Positions 40,113-55,100 of a DNA stretch of 64,000 nt are shown piece after piece. Position 1 is the first letter of the stretch. Each line of letters starts with the position of its first letter. The DNA lies in assembly GCA_022885665.1 (NCBI GenBank), contig JAGQDJ010000088.1, forward strand, positions 1-64,000, given 5' to 3'. Under the pieces are notes generated by a model. The model was not told the origin of the DNA. It made no database searches and saw only the letters and a program-made list of their open reading frames with translations. The stretch is from Triops longicaudatus (lineage: Eukaryota; Arthropoda; Branchiopoda; Notostraca; Triopsidae). Made by a program: the position numbers and the translations under genes.

Positions 40113-43100
40113 TCATTTTTAAGAGAAAAATACCTATAATACGCCGTTTTATTCGCTTGATAGTGCTTGTTAAATTTTTTCTTTTCAACAGTGCAGATTT
40201 CAATGGCCTTAAGAAGCCACAGAGTCGCTGAAACGAAAATTTCCACTAATTTTTCTTTGTCTTTCGAACTCTGCCGAGCTCTTTTATAAGGCGGTGGATG
40301 GAAAGTGGAAGGAAATGGAAAGGTAAAGGAAGGAAGCTGAAAGAAAGAAAAGAGACGCCATTATATGCTGTAAGTCCTTATAACCATGGTAGGCCTAATC
40401 AGGCGACACATACAATGGTCTCATTAACAGTCCAGCTAAGGACCGAACACGCGCCGTTGGCCGAAGGTTATTAATTTTTTTTTCAATTTCACCCTCCTTC
40501 TTCCCCCTCCCTGACACAAGAATAGAAAGACAATTTATTTTCCCCCCCTTCCCTTCACTACACTTCTTAGGCCTATATAATTGCACTCTGAGAGGGTCAA
40601 CGAGGGTGTATGTGTGTGTAACTCGGGTTCAAGAAGGCGTGAACACTCACCCCCTACCCCCTGGACACGTTAATGAGAAGCTGGTTTAAGTATGATCTCA
40701 TTTTCTTGTGTAATTTTACTTTGATTTTTCCGGAGTGATTTTCTTTTTTTTTTTCAATCTCAGATTACAGGGCAGTAAATAACAAAACCACCCTGTTCGA
40801 GGGGGTAAGGGCTGAGACTACCCCCAAAGGGTCTCCTAATTAAATGTATAGCTCACAACGGTATTGCTTCTCTTTTTCCCCCGTTTTTTATTGATGACTA
40901 TGACTTTGATTGCTGTGTTTCATGGGAGCCATATAAAAAGCTGTGTTCGGGAAGAAATATACGCTTATAAAGCTCATACAGTGACTTACACATATAAGTT
41001 CTCCATGTATTCACTAGATGAGTTTAATAGCTGAGAATCAAAAGAATCACGACCACGGATCCGAAAAATCAGACGGAAAATGAGCGAAGCCTAACAAAGA
41101 TTTCAAGGCAGTATTGTTTGTGCTTTATTTCATTTTCCTTATTTTCTTTTTTTTCCGGGTACGGATTTCGTACCAGAATCCTTATACAGTACGTTATCCC
41201 CAATGATAAATGTATAGAGGGTGTAGAGGGTGTATAAACGACATAGACGAGAAGTGAGGAAGAGGAAGCCATTTTTTCTATGATTTACTGCAGATTGGTA
41301 TACAGGGTGGTCTCTTTCCCCCAATGATACAATGCTTAGCCACCCCAGCCACCCTCTCCACCCCCCACCTACTGTGTACGTTTACGGCTTGTGTACAAAG
41401 AAAAAAGCGCCTGTGAGCTTTATTGAATATTGCCACACATGCGAGATGCAACTTTCAATGTGAATTGTTGCAGACCTGTCATGGCCTCCGAGGGGTGAAA
41501 CACAGCTACTAAGGTGGTCCCTCTTGTGTGTACATTTTTTATCCCCTAAACAGGAGATTTCCGACCCTTGTGATGGATCTTAACGCAGTTTCACTATTTA
41601 TTTCCGGGCAATTTTGAACGAGTTTAGTTAACAATGCTCAGAATCAGAATTAATTAACTTAGAATAATTTCCCAGGTTCCACTTAATTCTGAATTATTCT
41701 GTTTTTTCGTTACAATTAAAGCTCTACGAGAAGTTCTTCGACATTTGTTCTTTCGGCCTGCAGTGTTGTATTCAAGCATATGGTTGGTTGTCGCGGTTCG
41801 CCGAACGTCCTCTAGTAGAGCGTATCAGTCAACAGGGATTCGCGAATACAACAACGTTAAAGTGACTACTTATTCGTAATTATCAACACCGTAGCAAACA
41901 ATCCATAAAAAATTCCATTCAATAAGGCAAAAGTATCGTATTAGCGACGTAGATATGATGATATTTGCCTTATTGAAGTACTGAGAACACGAAAACTGAT
42001 AATAACGAAAAACACGACTGTTCGCATGTCACATGGAAAAGTTCAATAATGAATAACAAGGATAAAATAATAACAAGAATGAAATAATACCAAAGGCTTT
42101 GAAATTGAAATTTTAACAACCGTTCAGTACGTTATTCAAAAGATATAGAAGAAAGGAATTCAGAAAAAGTTATGGATTGAGGTTTTTCTCTTCGTTTTGA
42201 ACATAATCTTCACACGATCTCTGATCAACTTTTCAATCACTTTTTTCTTGAATTCCCTACATCTTTTTCTTCCGTTAAAAGCATTTCTTTCCCGCAGACC
42301 ACACGTTGACATGTATTGACCTGTCCTCCTCTTATTTGGGGAATGTACAGTCTTAAAGGGACACGCACTGCCCGTTTAGAACTAAGGCATTTTGCATAAC
42401 TGATGAAGGTTCGGAGTGAAAGAGACCGCCGTTATAGAACCGAGTCTTGAGATGCAGTGATGTAAAAATATGAGGAAATGAAGGCAGGCTGTGAAAAGAA
42501 ATTGAAAAGATATTTTTTTTCAAGGGGGAGAAGAAAGAGGGCGGCGGTGTCAATCTCGTTTGATTACAAATTATTGATCGAGGTTTTGATATGGACAAGG
42601 CTGGGAGGTTTTCAAGTTGCGTTTTGGGCGGTATGGTGGGGATCCTTAACGACGAGACCCTTTTTGCGCTCATAAAAAATCAACGGGAGGTATGGACACG
42701 AGACGATGTATATAAAACCCTCCTTAAATCCACCCCCACCCCACATCGCTTAAAATGGAAGGAGAGGGAAATATAAAACATTAGACAAGAGAGAGAGACC
42801 CGAGTTATGGAAAAAAAACCTCTGGCAGAGACATTTCTATGTGTGAGGATAATGTCCCGCTGAGGAAAAATTTAGATGCATCTCCCTTACTTTTCCATAA
42901 CATGAAGGAGGAAGATTCGTTAAATATGATAATAGTTTCGCTCAGACACGAAAAACACGCTTTTTATTCCTCTTTCCTTTGCCTTAACGTGTATTTCTAC
43001 TCACGAAGATTAGAGAACATGAATACTAAATTAACACTGATAATGAAGGTAAAAACCGGTAATACTAAAATTATGAAAATGTCAAGACTTAACACACTGT

Positions 43101-46100
43101 ATAATAACTAAGTACATGTTTGTTTCAGCGATGCATCGCAAAACATGTGAACAACAATGAAAATTACCACAAATTCAAAATAATTTTGAATTAATTAATT
43201 AATTGAATTAATTAATTTTAAATAATTTTGCGGACTTTCTTTTCTTTCGTGTTTTTGTCATTTCAGAGGATTTCGCATATTAACACGTTTAAGGTGTATA
43301 AAAACATAAAAAATCCCCAAACCGGCTATTTTTCAGTGTCACCAAAGGGCATTTTAAGTTGAAGGTAAAGAAAATAGGGTTAACACGGGACCGTAATGAT
43401 AAATCTGACGTCATAAGGGGTTGAACCCTTTTAGTTCGGTTTCATTTCTCACGAAAGCCAACAATGCATATGAAACAAAAGCGCGTCTAATGAGATCTAT
43501 ACGCAGAAATGGCACCTTTTCCCCTTAGAACTGGGTTTGAATAGCCAGTGGACACAAGTTTCCCCCAAACCAAGGTAAAAATACGGTCCGGCGACTAAAC
43601 CCTCGTCTTTTGACGAAATGGTGGGGACATAATTAGTTAGTGACCCATTTCCTCCACATCTTTCCTCTTTTTCCTATCCAGCACCATGGAACTTTTCCAG
43701 TTTAATTGCTCGGAGTGCAAAAGAGAGAGAGGGACAAGGTTGGAACGCTCCTCCCAAGGAACCGACCGTCGAAAAACCTTTTGTTGCCACTGTATACATG
43801 TGTGTGCGTGTAGGCTTTAAAGGGAAACTCATGGGGACCTGAAGTTAGACAATAGAACAATCTTGGACCCTGAAACTTGTTACAAATCTGGAGGGTTAAA
43901 ATTGGACACAAAACCCTCTTCCTTGGTTGAATAAATGTCCCTTCAAATGTCAAAGTCCCTTGCCAACTTTTGGGTACATTTCACAATTACAGTCCTTTTG
44001 TGCAGTGTAATTAAATCCCGCAAACTCCAACTTGCGTGCAAGTCAAACTCTATAGTAATCCAAAAAGGGAGCTCACATATATTCTTGCATAATTATTCTT
44101 GATCCCTTGCCCGGATTTCCGGGATTTAATACCTATTCAAAAGCTTCGGAGTTCATCCTTTTTATTCTACCTGAAAATTTGCAGTCTTTTTTAACTATAA
44201 AAGGAAATCCGTAATATAGTTGCCAGCTTCTCCCTATTCATTCAGGTGTACTCGATTATAATAACGTTGCATGTATAATTTCTACTGAAAGACAGTACTG
44301 TGCAAATGGACAGGCCGGATTTTTTTTTTTTTTGGAAAATAACTTTTCTTGAGCCGGAAGTCGAGTTTGGGGATAGTGAAAACGGTCTCTATGCCTTAGC
44401 ATGGGAAAAGTCTGGCTAAATTATGCAGACTAAGAATAATAACGTAATCTTATATGCTTGTGGTCCGTTTTTCACCCCCCCAGAAAGCTCTCCAAAGTGC
44501 ATTAAACATTCAAGTGGGTAAGAAGGACCTAATCGATCAAAAAGCCTCCTGTCCTGCCAAGCGTTTCACATCCACAGAATGAAACTTTCGAGAATGGGGC
44601 TTGAATAGGATCGAGGGCCAGTGGCTATTGTTCACTGCCAGGTTTTGACGAGCGAGTTTTGAATCTGAGACTGGTTCAACTTGGAGAATTTCTTGAATTG
44701 AGGCCCAATCATGGAATGTGTATGTTTAGTCAAAGCTTCGAGCAACCCAAAGCAGCAGGGTTGATACTACGACTACTGCTAACCCAGTATTTGATGGATA
44801 GGCGTTACAAGCCTACATTTAATCTCCTTTTATTTCTTATTATCAACGATTTTCTCGTTTCTATCAAATTAAAATTTAGTAAAATTTAGAAATATTGGCG
44901 CTTATGAAGCATTGACATTCCTGACAGGGTGAAGGGGGTGAAATCGTTCCATACCAAAATTATCTTCACAGGGCATAAAGGATATAATTTCATTCAGTTT
45001 TTGGGGAAATTTTTCTCTCACCAGATTTGGAAGTTTCGAGGGGAGTTTCGGTGGTTAGGAGGGGTGGCCTATTAACTTTTCCTCCCCTTCTTTGAATGTT
45101 TGATACCCTGAACCCCACGCACCCTCATTTTAATATGCTTTTAGTGTGCTGGTGTCAATCTTACTCGCTTCATCTTCCTCGCACAGGATTCTAAAGAATG
45201 TCTCTCAGCTGAAATTAAATGTACCCTATGCCACCCTCTAACCTCACCCCCATGTAAAAACACATTCCAAGGACTGGTCAGTGACATGTGAATCTTCTTT
45301 TCTTTCTTCGGTTCATAATTCCAAGTTAATTAAGCTTAATTAAGTCAGGCAATTCTTCCGGCACAAAGCGATAAATATCTTTCTATTAAAAAAAATAACT
45401 AGCTTTGATATTGCCCAAGGAGGATGAAAGGAAGTCAAGATAGATGTACACAAAAAATCGAATTTTTCGTATTTCTTTTGTAGGAGGGTGAATAGGTTGG
45501 AGTTCATGGCTTGGAAAACGTAAAAAAAAATTCTGGCAATTCTTTCGGTTATAGGTGAATAAAAAAAAGCTTGTCACCAGAACAATTGAACTAGAAAAGT
45601 CCACTGGCACCAAATCTTTTACATCTCGCGTCTTCTTGTATACGTAAGGACGTCTACATCAGTACAGAATATAGTATATCTCGTGTCTTTCTCTAAATTT
45701 CTAAACAGATCCGAATATTTTAAATTTCGCGCGATTTTTCTTATTCTATTGTTGCCTCAATTCTCTTCACAAGCGAATAATTTTCTAATAAATAAAAATT
45801 GCTAAATGTATGAATAAATCAGCAGAAATTAAAAAAATGGCCAAGTTCTTTAATTCCTACATAAAATCCGATGCTTTGTTTTCGAGGCATTTCTAATAGC
45901 TTATTTACAATAGCTCATTTACAATAGCTTTTGGTGAACAAAACATTCTGAATTCGATAATATTCTGAATTACTGTTTATTAGATATTAAAATTAAAATA
46001 ATTAAAATTAGAAATATTAAAATAAAATATTAAAATAATTAATCTAACACAGCGAACATAATTATTTTGCTTTCCTTGAATAAAACTGAAAATTAAATAG

Positions 46101-49100
46101 AAAAAATCCCCTGGATTGTAGTTTTGTACCTATAGTTTATAAAGGTCGTGTAGTACATAAATGTGAGAGTTAATTTATGACATCTTTGGTCAAGTTGTTA
46201 GGTATCTTTTATTTCTTTCTCTGCAGCTTTTGACAGCTTCCAACACTATATATGCTAAAGGTGCCTTTTCTTTCTATTCGTTAGCTTCGAGGCTTAAGCT
46301 TATAAATATTTTTTCTTTTTTCAAAGAGAATCCAAAGAGAAAAAAAAATCACTTACAGATGGACATGGTAACCAACCGTTTTTGTTTAGGTCGAAAAAGA
46401 AAACCCAAAAAGCAGGCCAGAAAGAGATTTGCTGCTGTCCTCCCTTTTAGCTTTTCACACTTTTTCCTGGAGGGTGAAAAGGGGGTGAAATAAGGGAGGA
46501 GAGAGGTTAGGAAATGTCACCTTCGATTCATCATGGTCAAGGTGTCGCTGGCCTATTATTCTTCCTCAAACTTTTATATTCCCCCTCCAAAAGCTTGGTT
46601 TCTAAATGCTAATGTCACCCTCTGGAAAATGAAAAGAGGGTGCAACTATGAAATACATATTTATAACAAAAAAATAAAAGCATTGGGAGACGATACGCTT
46701 TGGCTCAAATTTTCGAAGCTCATAATCTTTGTGACCCAGGTGTGCAATGAAGCTGACACAGACACAGAAAAGAGAAAAGACTTGGATGGCAACAGGGTGG
46801 AATTAAAAGCTTTCTGAGGGGTGCAAAAGCATTTGGACCTTTCCAAAACCCCGTAAGACTATTCAAGCAGACAAGTCTTTTTGACTTTTAATCCTTAGCC
46901 AAATTAGATACGCAAAAACACATGTCCCTGTTTTTACTTTAAATATTAACCAAAAATTGCCAAACACAATCCAAATTTCCTCGAATTCGATTTCCACTTT
47001 GTTCAAGCTCCTCCTTCGATAACACATTTTAAATCGTGTTAAAGTTGATCAGGAAAAATTATAATCGTACTTTTGCCTTTGAAGTGTATTTGTCAAATGT
47101 CACTAAGGAGTTCTTGCCAATATTAATTTTTCACTGAAAATTGCAAATACTTTCTGACTTCTATGATTCATTTTAAAGTTTTTCGATTGTATTTCCGATT
47201 TCTTCGTAGAAACTCGAGTCTTTCAGAATAAGTTTGTGAAAAAACGGTGCATTATTTACCATATGAACAGGACAAGAAAAGCACGTGACACCAAAGAATA
47301 GAGAAGAGCTTGCGTTAGGGAGTTATGGAACCGAATAAAAGCTTCTTTTACTACCGATATTTTTTTTCCTTTTTGTGCCTGGCTTTTCTCGAATCCCAAG
47401 CTCGAATCTATCGCCTGCTATTAAAAAGCCATCGGTATACATGTATGTACGCATCTGCATAGGTGTGCGTGTGTGGTAGGTCGCCGTCACCTTTTTAAGC
47501 CCGGGCTGATACATTACAACAGGCTACGCGCAAGACCCCACAAACTCCTTATGCTAACAAGACCTCGAAATTCTTCTCTTTGTGCAGTATTATTACTCCT
47601 GAACGTTTGATAACGGCCAAAATGTGCATATGGACCATGTCTCACCTTCTTACTGCTTCTACCACTGATAAAGAAAAATAAAATACAAAAATAAACCCCA
47701 AACAAGTCAACGTGATCTGAAATAAAAGACCTAAATAAAAAAGGTAAAAAAAAGCTGAGCAGGTATATATGAAGAGGTGGACCCCCCACTGATAGGTGGC
47801 TTTCTTGATGCTTAAAAGAGAGTACAAACGGCAAGCACAGAGAACGAACCAGTAAAAGAGAGACAGAGACAACGAAAAAGCACACAAGAAGAAATGAAGA
47901 ATCTTGAAGAACGCTAGCATATGAAGTTTCATAAATAGTCTTCTCCCAAGGTGATAAGAATCAACCAATGCGAGCGAAGTATTATGCTTCTTTATCTTTC
48001 TTTTTTCCCTTTCTTCCTCATAGTCTTCGTTGCAATCTCTACGAGGGATACGACTTTTTATTAAGGAGAAGAAGAAAAAGGACGGAGGGCACCACATGGA
48101 TGCTCGTGGTTGGCAAAGTGTTTAACTATCAACCAAATCTACCCAGCGCAACCTGCTTGACAGCGCTGTTTAACCCTTAACCCACCCAGTCCTTATTCAT
48201 CTTGCTCGCTTGTCTTTTTCCTCATTTTTACGGAATTAAAAACGAAAAAGCAACAGTCATTTAAATACTACAATTAAATCACGCAGAAACTTAGGGATAA
48301 TACATTCAATGCGACGATCTGCGTAAATAAATTAAACATAGTGTAGTTTAGAAAATCAACACACGACGTGAATAAAATAAAAGCTCGTTATTTTCAAAAA
48401 TTTATTTTAGTTTCTTTTTAACATTTATTTTTCTTTATTTTTTATTATTTTCATTTATTTTTCTTTATTTTTTATTATAAAAACAACAAAGTTCGTTATT
48501 TTTAAAATTTATTTTAGTTTCTTTTTAACATTTATTTTTCTTTATTTTTTATTATTTTTAGGACGGAGAAAATCTTTGCACGTTCTATTTCTTTACTTTT
48601 ATCCTTCATACAATCAAATCTCGCTATAATGAACCTTATATGGCGCACTTCCAGCTATAAAAGACAACTGAGCGGTCGTTAAGTATGTCAATGTACAGTA
48701 AAGGCTTCTGATATAAAGAACATCGGATTTGCCGAAGAATTTTTGTGTTTCCAGTGCGCAGTAACGGGATTCAACTGTAGTATTAATTATTGAATTGTTA
48801 TTGCACTTTATTATGTTTAAACTCGAAAACTTGGCGTTGAATATTGATTGGATGTTGGAAAACACTAGATACTTTGAAACTTTACAATTTTCCAATAGGT
48901 TTTCCTATAGTCGAATCCAAGGTTTCAAACCCATTATCTCCGCCAAAGCGTGGGAGAAACACGCATTCCTATTCATTTCCCCTTATATCCTTCGCTAAAT
49001 TATTGTCAAGCTCGTCCTGAAAATCCGGTCTTTTACTCTTTCTTTTATAGTTAAAACGTTAACAAAACCCCAAACCACGTTTTTCCTAATGAATGGAGCC

Positions 49101-52100
49101 AAGTATTTAGCTTTTGTGTAGTCCCGGGTAGCACGGTCCGCTTTTCTCCCACAGGTGATCTATGAGCATGGACTGTACCACGAACCCAATCCCTAGGCCT
49201 ACCCCGATCAAGAAAAGTATCCACCAGGCACGCTAACCACCAACCAACAGGTCACCAAAAGGCTGAAAAGCCAAAAACTGCTTTTTGTATTCGTTTGGGG
49301 ACACAGAGGAAAAGACTGTCATTAATTAAAGATCCCTAAGACGGAACCAGGCAAGGGAGAAAGAAATAATAAAAGAATAGCAAGAAAAAAAAGGTAAAGG
49401 ATCGTAAAGGGCCACCGATCGTTGTGGGCCTTTTTGTGTTAAATGCCCCAGAACTCGGAATAAGTCACACCTGCAACGGTGATGGGCCACATAAACTTTG
49501 AGTTTTTCCAATGAATAAGAGGTCACCCTCTTTTCTCACCCTACCTTAAACACGAACAAGAGAGGAATACCCTCCAAAACCCCCCAAAAGAAATTTTTCT
49601 ATAGGAATCCAAGATTTTTGTGTCTTTTTAGACTTTCTGTCCCTTTTTGGCAAGCCTTTTGGGGGGGGTCCATTAGCCACGCCTACCTTAACAAGGCGGC
49701 GTAACTTGGGGTACAGAGAGAGACAATTTAAAAACCGTAGCAAATGTAGACCCCAAGTCCGTCCCCGAAAGTGTGAAAAAGAGGAGGAGAAAGAATTTGT
49801 CGCATTTACTTTTCGGGGGCTTTTTCGGATCCGAAACCGACACGAATGATCAGCTCGAGGTACGTTCTGCACGGTACGCGTAATACCATTTCTGTATTGG
49901 GCATTTTAGGCAGGTAAAACAGACCTTCCCAGGGTGTCACTTACGGCTTTTTAGGGGAAAGATTTAAAGGTTTAGGAAATGCTTCGTTAAAACTTTTTTT
50001 CCTCCTGATTTTCAAGTGTCTCGCAATTTTTAATTTTATTTTTAAGAGTATGTTTTTCTTTGCGTAGCAGGACGTAGTTCGTTGGCAAGTTGTAAGAAAT
50101 GGCAGAATCTTGGGTTTAATTTAAGGAGGAAATTTTGGGGTGGGTTTTTGGAGTGAAGGAAAATCTTGTCGAATTATCTTGTCGTGGGAAGCTTTAAGGT
50201 GGAAAACGGATCAGATTACTAAAGGTGTATTAAGAAACCATCAAAGTTCTCAACTTTGAAGGGAGAAGGGGAGAAAGTTGGCGGTAAATGAGGGTTTGAA
50301 GATCTTTGTAACGTTATCTGATGCTCCTTGTGTCCCTTTGACTGTGGGGATTTAATCGAGGCTTAGCATCTTTTCGTAAGAGGCATTGTCGCGACACTTT
50401 GTATCGAATCAGTGTAGAGACAAGAAATGAAAGAAAAAAGTGAGTCAGAGTACGATTAACTGTGAATAGGACGAAGATAAAACTGAAGACATGTGGGATT
50501 GCTGAATTTGAGAGCAGTTATACGCAACGACCAACGATTCTGTCGTGTAGTGTTGTATAAACACTAAATTTCTAGAGGTTTTTAATGTTTCGAAAAAATT
50601 CTGAATAGTTGAGAAACACTCCGAGAATATGGTTTGAATTTGCTGTTATTGCCAACATTTAATTATTAGATAAATGAAGGAAATTTCCAGTAAGATTCTT
50701 CAACAAGTTCTTTCATGTTAATAAAAAAGTGGTACGGCACATAGGGTAACCGCGTGTTTACTGTACTACTTTTTTATGCACTTAGTTTTATATGAGTACA
50801 CAGACGAAGAAATTTCAAAGAAAAATTTCGACAGACGTTTAATAACCTTAATCAATCAACCTTGACACAATATATCGAAAATTATTGTCAATTATTTCTA
50901 AAATTTTTAAAATCCAATTTTTTCTTCACCCTCAATTTTTTAAAGAAAATAAACGATTTTTTTCAAGACAAAGACGTGTTAAATAAGGCAAAGCTTCCAG
51001 ACTCGCAACAAAGTATGCTAATTCTCAATTGACTAGGGGCTTCACGCCTAACCAAACTGCTTGGCTTTTCGTCTGCTGTTCCTTTTACGAAAAACCGAAA
51101 AAGGCAAGTTTCTATCTCAAGAAAATCTGCATGTCTCATAGCCACCCTCCTTCTCCCCACCCCCTTTTCATCACCTGTCTCCCCCTAAGGGGTCATTACA
51201 CTATCGAAAGCTCTAACTTCCCTCGCTCTTCGATTTCCATGCAAATGTAAAAAAGGTACTTGCTCCCCTACCCCGCCCACTTTTCGCGCCTCTTCCTGTC
51301 TATATCGCCTTCGTCAATTGCATTCTTTCATTTTTGACTTTATTCCTTTCTTACTGTCTCATACTGCACTCTTTGCTAGACTCGTCACTATGTTTTGCTA
51401 ATTATAAAGTAAATTTTAAAATCTTTTTAAATTCTGTAAAATTTATTCGCTAAATAACATTATCCGTTAATTTCGCTTTATTTGTTGCCTAATTCGCGCA
51501 AAATGATTTATAGTATCATTTAGAAGTCTGTTCAGTTCATAAAATCTTGATTAAACTTGCAGAAAGTACTAACATTTAAATTACAATCATTTTCAAGCCA
51601 GATTTGTTCAACTTGCGCCTTACGCTCATAAAGACATGGCACAGCACCTACGCAATTTACGTATCCCCTGTCCCACTTTTTTATGCACTCGCGCACTTTT
51701 TTAATCGCTACAAAAACAAGACGAAAAAGTAACGCAGACAACGAAAGAAATACGCATTACTGCAGTAAGACCTATCGTTCTATATCGATAAGCTTTACAG
51801 TTATTTGCGACGGAAACTAGTTCGGGCTTTGGGAAATAAGGGTGGGGGGATTTCATCCTTTTCTCCTCCTGGCTGAATATAAAGCTGCGAAAGCTACAAA
51901 AAAGTATGCAAACGAGGTGCCTAAAGGTTTTTCTCGTCTATCGCTTGGACTTTTAATGGCTATGTCGACGAGACCCGGTGTAAGGTCGCGTTCGCGTCTT
52001 TTTATGGGACCATCAAGACAGAGGTGCAGAGCAACTCACCCTCTTTCTCGCTTTTTTTTCGTCTGCTTCCTCCCAGCACAACACATGAACTACATAACGA

Positions 52101-55100
52101 CGCATCCTACTTTTTGTGGGTGGCAACGAGGGGAAAAAAATCCAGGGGGATTTAACGAAGGCACAAGCCTTGCATCCATAGAGAAATCCCTCGTTCTTAT
52201 AAACAACCCCCCCATCCCACCCACCCTTAACATCATGCAACACATAAATACGCTTCGTTTTCCACCTATTTTTACGAGATCCTATCCATCGACCGGAATC
52301 GAATCGCCCTAGTTATAGCCTCGAGGCAAAAGCTTCCCGGATAAAAAAGCGTCAATTGCTATCACCCCCTAAAAAGAGGGTGAACTATCTTTTGCTTCTC
52401 TGATGTCTTTAACGCTTATTCGAAAAATATTGCATATTTTGGAATATTCTGACATATACTTTGATTTTTTAAAGTATTTTTATGAATACTTTGTAATTAT
52501 TTTAATGTCAAGTTTTTCTGGGGAAAATGAACGGCAAAAGGGGGATTATGTGAAAAAGGGTGAGGGAGAAAAGGAACAAAAAAAGGAAGAGTTACGGGTT
52601 GTTGTAAAAAAATGGGCTAAAGGAGCGCGATATACCGATAGATTGATGACAGAACGCTTCATAAAGGTTAGTGATTGCATACGTTGCCGACGGCAAAGCG
52701 ACAAAGTGTAACAATGACGTTTATGACGGGGGTGGAAGAAGGGGGTAACGAGTGAGCAGGTTAATCGCAACACCTAAATAGTACTTAATGCTCGGGCCAA
52801 AGCCTGTTTATGGAACCCAACGAGTTTCTAAAAGCAGAACAGGAAAAGCTAAACACCCACTATGGGACATTTTCCCCGAGGCCACGATTTCCTGCCTTTT
52901 TTCTGCTATGCCTATCTGTGACATGAACGTCAATACGTCGTACTTTGTACGACAGCAAATGTATTCCAATTACTTCCATATTGCAGTAAACAATACACAA
53001 AATTTCGTTTTCTAGTTCTAAACGCTTTAAATACAGTTAACCAATAAATATATCAATATATCTTTAAATGCATCAGTAATACATTTCATTCAATGTAAGC
53101 GGTGTTGACGTAAAACCTATTTTCTAGAATCGAAAATATTTCTTGTTAGAAAGCGAGAAACGAACGAAAAGTAAGGCAAGAGGAATGAATGGCACACTCA
53201 ATGCTTTATCAGCGCTTATTTTTATTTCTGATGTCTATTTTTTACACTTGGTTGGGAATTGGTAATGCCCTCGCTGTCAGGTAGCGTAAAAAGCTATAAA
53301 CGTCCGTTAAATTTTCCGTACTTGGGAGTCTCGACTCTCCTGGGAAAAGCTGCAAAACGAAAGAAAAGGTAGACACTTGAGGACGGCCTAACGTTTTTCA
53401 AAAAGGGGACCAACCGAAAAAAAAGTAGTTATAAATCGTTAGTTCCGCTTACAAAACTCGCGCTCCTGAGAAATTATGAGACATTTGCGCCGTCGTGAAT
53501 GACTGCGTTTTTCCTTCTTGTTTCATTCTTCGGATTTCGCAGGGCTACAACCTTTTGAAAAAGACCCAGGTTCAAAGAGTTTAAAACCTGTGTCTATGTG
53601 AGTTTTCCGAATGTCCCTGTCTTGCACAATGATAAAACCTTGACAAACAAATGGACGCCCATTAAATCCCCCCACCTTTTGGCTTTTATGAATAGGGGGG
53701 TTAAGGGGGCCAACGAGTAGGACATTACCCGTTTTGGTCACAAGGTAATTTTACAAATCCTTTAACAGTGATCTATAGCTGTCTAGAACCACGAAATCTT
53801 CGTCTCTCGAAATAAAAATTAAAAAAAGCTTTTTTTTCGGAATCAAATGAGAAAAACCTAAAATAAAAATTCTACTTAAGAAATCCAAAAATTAAAAATT
53901 TAGTTAAAACTGCATTAGTACTTTTTAAGGAAACACTAAAAAAATTATGCACTTTTTTGCAAAAATTCAAGAACAATAAATTTTTAAGAATACAAAACTT
54001 GTGTTTGAAATACTTTAACTTCCGGGTAAATGAAGGTAAATTTGTTTCTTAGACTCTACAAAATATGTAAATGTAACTGGAGTGGGCAATTACCAAGTTC
54101 GCTTTTTTAAGGAAATGTATTTTTCATTGGGGAAGCTGATTCGCCCTTTTTGCTTTGACTAATCCTGTAATTGTCACTTGTAATCACAGCTAATGGAGTG
54201 ATATCGGGTTTGGCTCTCAACCATTCTTCGCTGGGCGCTTTCCTGCCGCCACTCCGTTTTAATGACAGACTCTATCTTGTCACTCAATCTGGGATTCTGT
54301 CGTTTCTCTTCTTCCTTCGCATTCTGGCGAGCTTCAACTTGTATACGAGCAATCAACTTCCCTGAAACTGACTGGATGGCATTCCATTCAAGAACTAGCC
54401 TTCAAGAACGTGGTGATCCGCTAACCAAGAATGCTCTCACGCACCATTCCCCCGAAAACCATTCACGTGTCGTCCCGCAGTAAGTGAACTAACAGAACTA
54501 ACTCACTAAAGCCATAAAACACATAAAAATTCGCAGAACTTACCATCTTAAAGAACAATGGCAAATACTTGAAACAAAAAGCTGCTTCATGAGAAGTTTT
54601 ACTGCCCAGGCTTACCAAAATTAAGACATCTCTGAAAGCAATCTTAGGACTCGAAAACTAACAAATGCCTGTATATTCGAAATGCTTTATTTCAAGGTAC
54701 TCCACATCCTAAAGGGCGCTTTTTTTCCGGGTATTCTTCCAGAATGCAGGTATAACACCTGAAATGAGCGTATGGGAGTTGGGTGGGGATAATATGGGAA
54801 AAAGGGGGGATGAGGTGAAAGGCAACGAGTAGAGCGAGACATAAGAAGGCGAGAGACAAGAGAGGTCTTTAAAGGAAATTTGAAACGAGAGAAACGGGCA
54901 ATTAGCAGATGCAAAGATTGTAAATAACATGTCGGCTAAAGTTTCTTTTTCCTTCGAAAAACGCCAAAAAAGATCCGAGGGCCAGACAAAAGAAAAAGGC
55001 CACGATGCATGTGTCCCCAGACGTACTCAACTGACCCAAAGAATGCTTTACTAGCTTAAGCTAGTGGACGAATATTTCCGTGCTCTTTTTCGTTTTATAT

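Noticed and set aside
40037..40203. Poly-Tyr or poly-Leu open frames near 40100
   Set aside because: Translations of the TAA microsatellite on the minus strand.
51842..52312. 156-codon open frame on the plus strand
   Set aside because: No domain, mixed low-complexity composition and no homologue that I recognise; it lies inside the zfh2 intron.
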